From Chromera velia (lineage: Eukaryota; Sar; Chromeraceae), in contig JAHBMJ010001659.1 in the NCBI GenBank assembly GCA_018398765.1, positions 4,646-27,696 on the forward strand: a DNA stretch of 23,051 bases, in the 5' to 3' direction. Below are positions 19,880-23,051 of this stretch, one piece after another; position 1 is the stretch's first letter, and each line of letters opens with the position of its first letter. The notes under the pieces were generated by a model. It saw nothing but the letters and a program-made list of their open reading frames with translations. It was not told the DNA's origin and made no database searches. Made by a program: the position numbers and the translations under genes.

Positions 19880-20106
19880 GTTGGCGAGTGAGTCAGTGAG
19901 TGCGTGAATGAGTGAGTCAGTGATTGATTGAGTGAGTGAGTGAGTGAGCGAGTGAGGCAATGGCTGACTGAATCAGTTTGCGAGTGCGCAAGCATGTTGG
20001 TAAGCGAGTGGGAAGTGTGTGAGTAAGTGAGTGAACAGTAAGAGAGTGAGTGCGTGAGCGAGCGAGGGCGTCAGTGTGTGAATGAGTGGGTAAGTGAACA
20101 AGTGAG

Positions 20107-20140
<34 letters not shown>

Positions 20141-20150
20141 CCTCTCTCTG

Positions 20151-20185
<35 letters not shown>

Positions 20186-20320
20186 GTGTGTGTGTGCATG
20201 TCTTTCTGGGGGAGAGAAAGAGAGACGGAGAGGGAGAGATCCTGGCTAAATGAGCGCTTTGGCAAGCGAGTGAGTGAATCAGTGGATAAATCAGTGAGTG
20301 AGTGAGTAAATACTTTAGAA
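19880..20320. repeat. Degenerate period-4 (GAGT)-type array
   Basis: From about 19880 to 20106 and again from about 20262 to 20310, most 4-base steps are GAGT, GTGA or one substitution away (GCGA, GTCA, GAAT). Minus-strand frames translate to SLTHSLTHS-type peptides, an artefact of the period. It looks like an old tetranucleotide microsatellite decaying by point mutation, interrupted by a pyrimidine/TG block at 20107-20199. Confidence 0.75.
20107..20199. repeat. (TC)n(TGTC)n(TG)n compound microsatellite, left inverted arm
   Basis: About 40 bases of TC repeat, then about seven TGTC units (about 20153-20183), then a TG run ending GCATG. Together with 20322-20399 it forms an inverted pair: the right block is (CA)n-type followed by (GA)n, the complement of TC...TG. 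Confidence 0.85.
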
Positions 20321-20321
20321 A

Positions 20322-20343
20322 CAGCACACACACATACACATAC

Positions 20344-20389
<46 letters not shown>

Positions 20390-20399
20390 AGAGAGAGAT
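20322..20399. repeat. (CA)n-like/(GA)n compound microsatellite, right inverted arm
   Basis: CACACACATACACATACATGC followed by at least 18 GA units with two AAA interruptions. Its reverse complement parallels 20107-20199 about 120 bp away, so the two could pair as a cruciform or RNA hairpin. The same CA-then-GA compound occurs at 1274-1332. Confidence 0.85.
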
Positions 20400-20499
20400 G
20401 GGGAGGGAGAAGCACGAGACCGAGCCCAAGAGAAACCATGTGGGCCCAGATCCAGGGACCGATGCCGGCATTTTTGTAGTCTCGGAGCTGGTATACATG

Positions 20500-21142
20500 C
20501 ATTGTTCTTTTTAAGCGGTCCACAGCGGTGCAGAGGCGGATGTTGATTGCGCATAGTGCATGTATCAGATACATGGCTACAGTCTCAATTGTTGGTTTTT
20601 GTTGAACAATTCAAAACTCACCCTTAGGCAGATCAAGGTCTTAGGAATTGTTCATTTAGATTGATAACGGCCGCCCGAGTTACTAATATAAGCTTATATG
20701 GTTATCAGGCGATTGTTAATCATTGTTATAAACATTTTAAAAAAATGTATAGATTATAGAGGTCCTTAAACATGTTTCCAACTGTTTTTGAAGTAATAAG
20801 GACAATTAAGTTTAACAATAAAATTTTATATTTATTTCAGTTCAATTTTGTTTATACTAGTGCTAGTGTCAGTGTTTCTAGGAGTGTTTTTCTCTAGGTT
20901 TTTCTTCTGACAGACTTCTGTTTAATTTTTGTAAAAATGTTGACTAGAACATTAATTAATCATCATGCTAGTCATCGTGAGTCATTATCTAAGTTAATCT
21001 TAAAATTTCTAGTAAAATTTGTAAACTTATTCCAAAATTTGTGAATGAATGTCATTGAATGAATGAATGAAGTTGGCTTTGCTAGAGTGGAGCCGTGCTG
21101 TATTAATAATAATAATTTATTTCTTTATTTTTGCATGTACAC
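20500..21142. other. AT-rich island before the retrotransposon remnants
   Basis: No gene was recognised. The DNA is AT-rich and complex. It contains the 14-bp perfect palindrome ATATAAGCTTATAT (20686-20699), a GATAACGGCCGCCCGAGTTAC stretch near 20662-20682 resembling 21573-21601 in the retrotransposon spacer, a (TGAA)n run at 21055-21072 and an (AAT)n run at about 21104-21117 just before the truncated element. Confidence 0.4.
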
Positions 21143-21535
21143 TATCGACGGGATGATGGAGGGGGAGGCTAAGATGTTTTTGAAGAGGGTGGCAGAGCGA
21201 TTGAGTGAGAAATGGGGGCAACACGTGAGCAAAACGTGCGGCCGGATCCGAGCCCGACTGCAGATTACCCACCTGAAAGCGGCAAGCGCGTGCATTTGGG
21301 AGACCAGAGGAGTGCAGGGGGAGGGCTGGGAGGAAAGAGGAGTAGGCAGTGCGCTGGTTATGACTGAGGGATAGGAAGTATTTAGCAAATACCGAAGAAG
21401 GCATTCAGATAGAAGAGCGTCAAGTATGAGGTCGCATGAGAGAGAAAGCTAGCAGCGAGAGCAGTAACCAGGACAGAAGGAAGAGACGAAAGACGTATAG
21501 GCCACATGCTAGGAACAAACTTTAAGTCAATGCCC
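21143..21535 (+). mobile_element. 5'-truncated non-LTR retrotransposon 3' end (left copy)
   Basis: From about 21143 the plus strand is about 90% identical by eye to the reverse complement of 22368-21955. It encodes the last about 77 residues of the same protein ([20 protein letters not shown]..., SACIWETRG), stops at 21374, and continues into about 160 bp of 3' UTR ending AAGTCAATGCCC. The missing 5' part fits abortive reverse transcription, the usual fate of non-LTR copies. No poly-A tail is seen at its end. Confidence 0.75.
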
Positions 21536-21954
21536 ACACTATCCATATAAGAGTAACGGCTCTAGAAGAGTAACGAGACGGCCGTTAAGCCGCCGAGTTA
21601 CGGTTTTTTAGTAGTAACTGAAGCTTTAAAATGGTGAATTACTGAAAAACAGTAATCTAGAACAGTAATGCAGCCCGCTGATATAACAGTCTGACCCTGC
21701 AAGGACTTAGGAATTTAGACAGGAATTTAGAGGAATTTAGACAGAAATTTAGAGGAATTTAGAGAAATTTAGCTAAGAATCTAAAGAGATTTAAAGATAG
21801 GAATTTAGAGGAATTTAGCAATTTTGGGAGGTCGATTTCTTGTGAACTAGGTCCACTAGGATGAGTTTAATTGAGTTAGAACTTGATATTAACGCTGCTT
21901 AAATTATATATAGCTAGATCCAATATAGGTCTATAAGCACCATTAATATCGGGG
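21536..21954. other. 419-bp AT-rich spacer between inverted retrotransposon tails
   Basis: The spacer has a 7-bp-stem hairpin, ATTACTG-AAAAA-CAGTAAT (21638-21656), and an irregular array of about seven GGAATTTAGA units at 21704-21822. The remainder is AT-rich. Its second half shares motifs with 17600-17770. No reading frame or terminal repeats were found, so it may be genomic DNA or a non-autonomous element. Confidence 0.5.
21704..21822. repeat. Irregular GGAATTTAGA tandem array
   Basis: GAATTTAG or GAAATTTAG recurs about seven times at spacings of 10-14 bases, with a diverged middle. Similar GGAATTTA motifs appear near 17613-17632. Confidence 0.75.
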
Positions 21955-22118
21955 GGGCATTGACTTAAAGTTTGTTCCTAGCGTCTGGCCTATACGTCTT
22001 TCATCTCTTCCTTCTGTCCTAGTTACTGCTCTCGCTACTAGCTCTCTCTCTCATGTGACCTCATACTTGACGCTCCTCCATCTGAATGCCTTCTTCGGCA
22101 TTTGCTAAGTACTTCCTA

Positions 22119-23051
<933 letters not shown>

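Noticed and set aside
19880-20106. Possible CRISPR-like or satellite array
   Set aside because: The unit is 4 bases and degenerate, with no spacers or conserved repeat longer than a few units.
19917-20498. 193-codon minus-strand frame of SLTHS-type repeats
   Set aside because: Translation of the period-4 microsatellite array; any frame of a 4-base repeat without stops gives this pattern.

Overview
The window reads as nuclear DNA of a unicellular eukaryote. Two of the three recognisable genes need introns, spacing is loose, a 12-kb stretch is almost entirely short tandem repeats, and non-LTR retrotransposon debris sits at the right end. A TLDc protein with a coiled-coil N-terminus, a CDC50 subunit and CT/TG-rich introns would suit an alveolate alga such as a chromerid, but that is inference from gene style only. 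The 15-base G run at position 1 looks like a contig edge.

Layout: (1) 346-1270, minus strand: two exons of a CDC50/LEM3-family protein, the accessory subunit of P4-ATPase lipid flippases; both ends of the gene are missing or unrecognised. (2) 1333-2704: the region between CDC50 and a divergent gene. (3) 2705-5281, plus strand: a secreted trypsin-like (S1/V8-type) serine protease in two exons, with a C-terminal CARDB-like beta domain. (4) 5282-17160: about 12 kb with no supportable gene, made of alternating purine-rich and pyrimidine-rich blocks loaded with 2- to 5-base tandem repeats. (5) 17161-18435: an abrupt change to AT-rich, complex sequence. (6) 18436-19560, plus strand: a TLDc-domain protein whose last beta-strand is knocked out of frame by a 13-bp direct-repeat insertion resembling a transposon excision footprint. 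(7) 19860-20400: a degenerate period-4 array enclosing an inverted pair of microsatellites. (8) 20500-23051: an AT-rich island and two copies of the same retrotransposon 3' end, tail to tail around a 419-bp AT-rich spacer. The right-hand copy keeps a restriction-like-endonuclease-type C-terminal domain but carries an in-frame stop.

The three cellular genes show no evidence of acting in one pathway. CDC50 (membrane/ER), the protease (secreted) and the TLDc protein (cytosolic) are probably neighbours by chance, although the first two are divergent and could share a promoter region. The most striking observations are the 13-bp frameshifting footprint in the TLDc gene, the inverted pair of retrotransposon tails, and a CDC50 3' splice site formed by a (CT)n(TG)n microsatellite.
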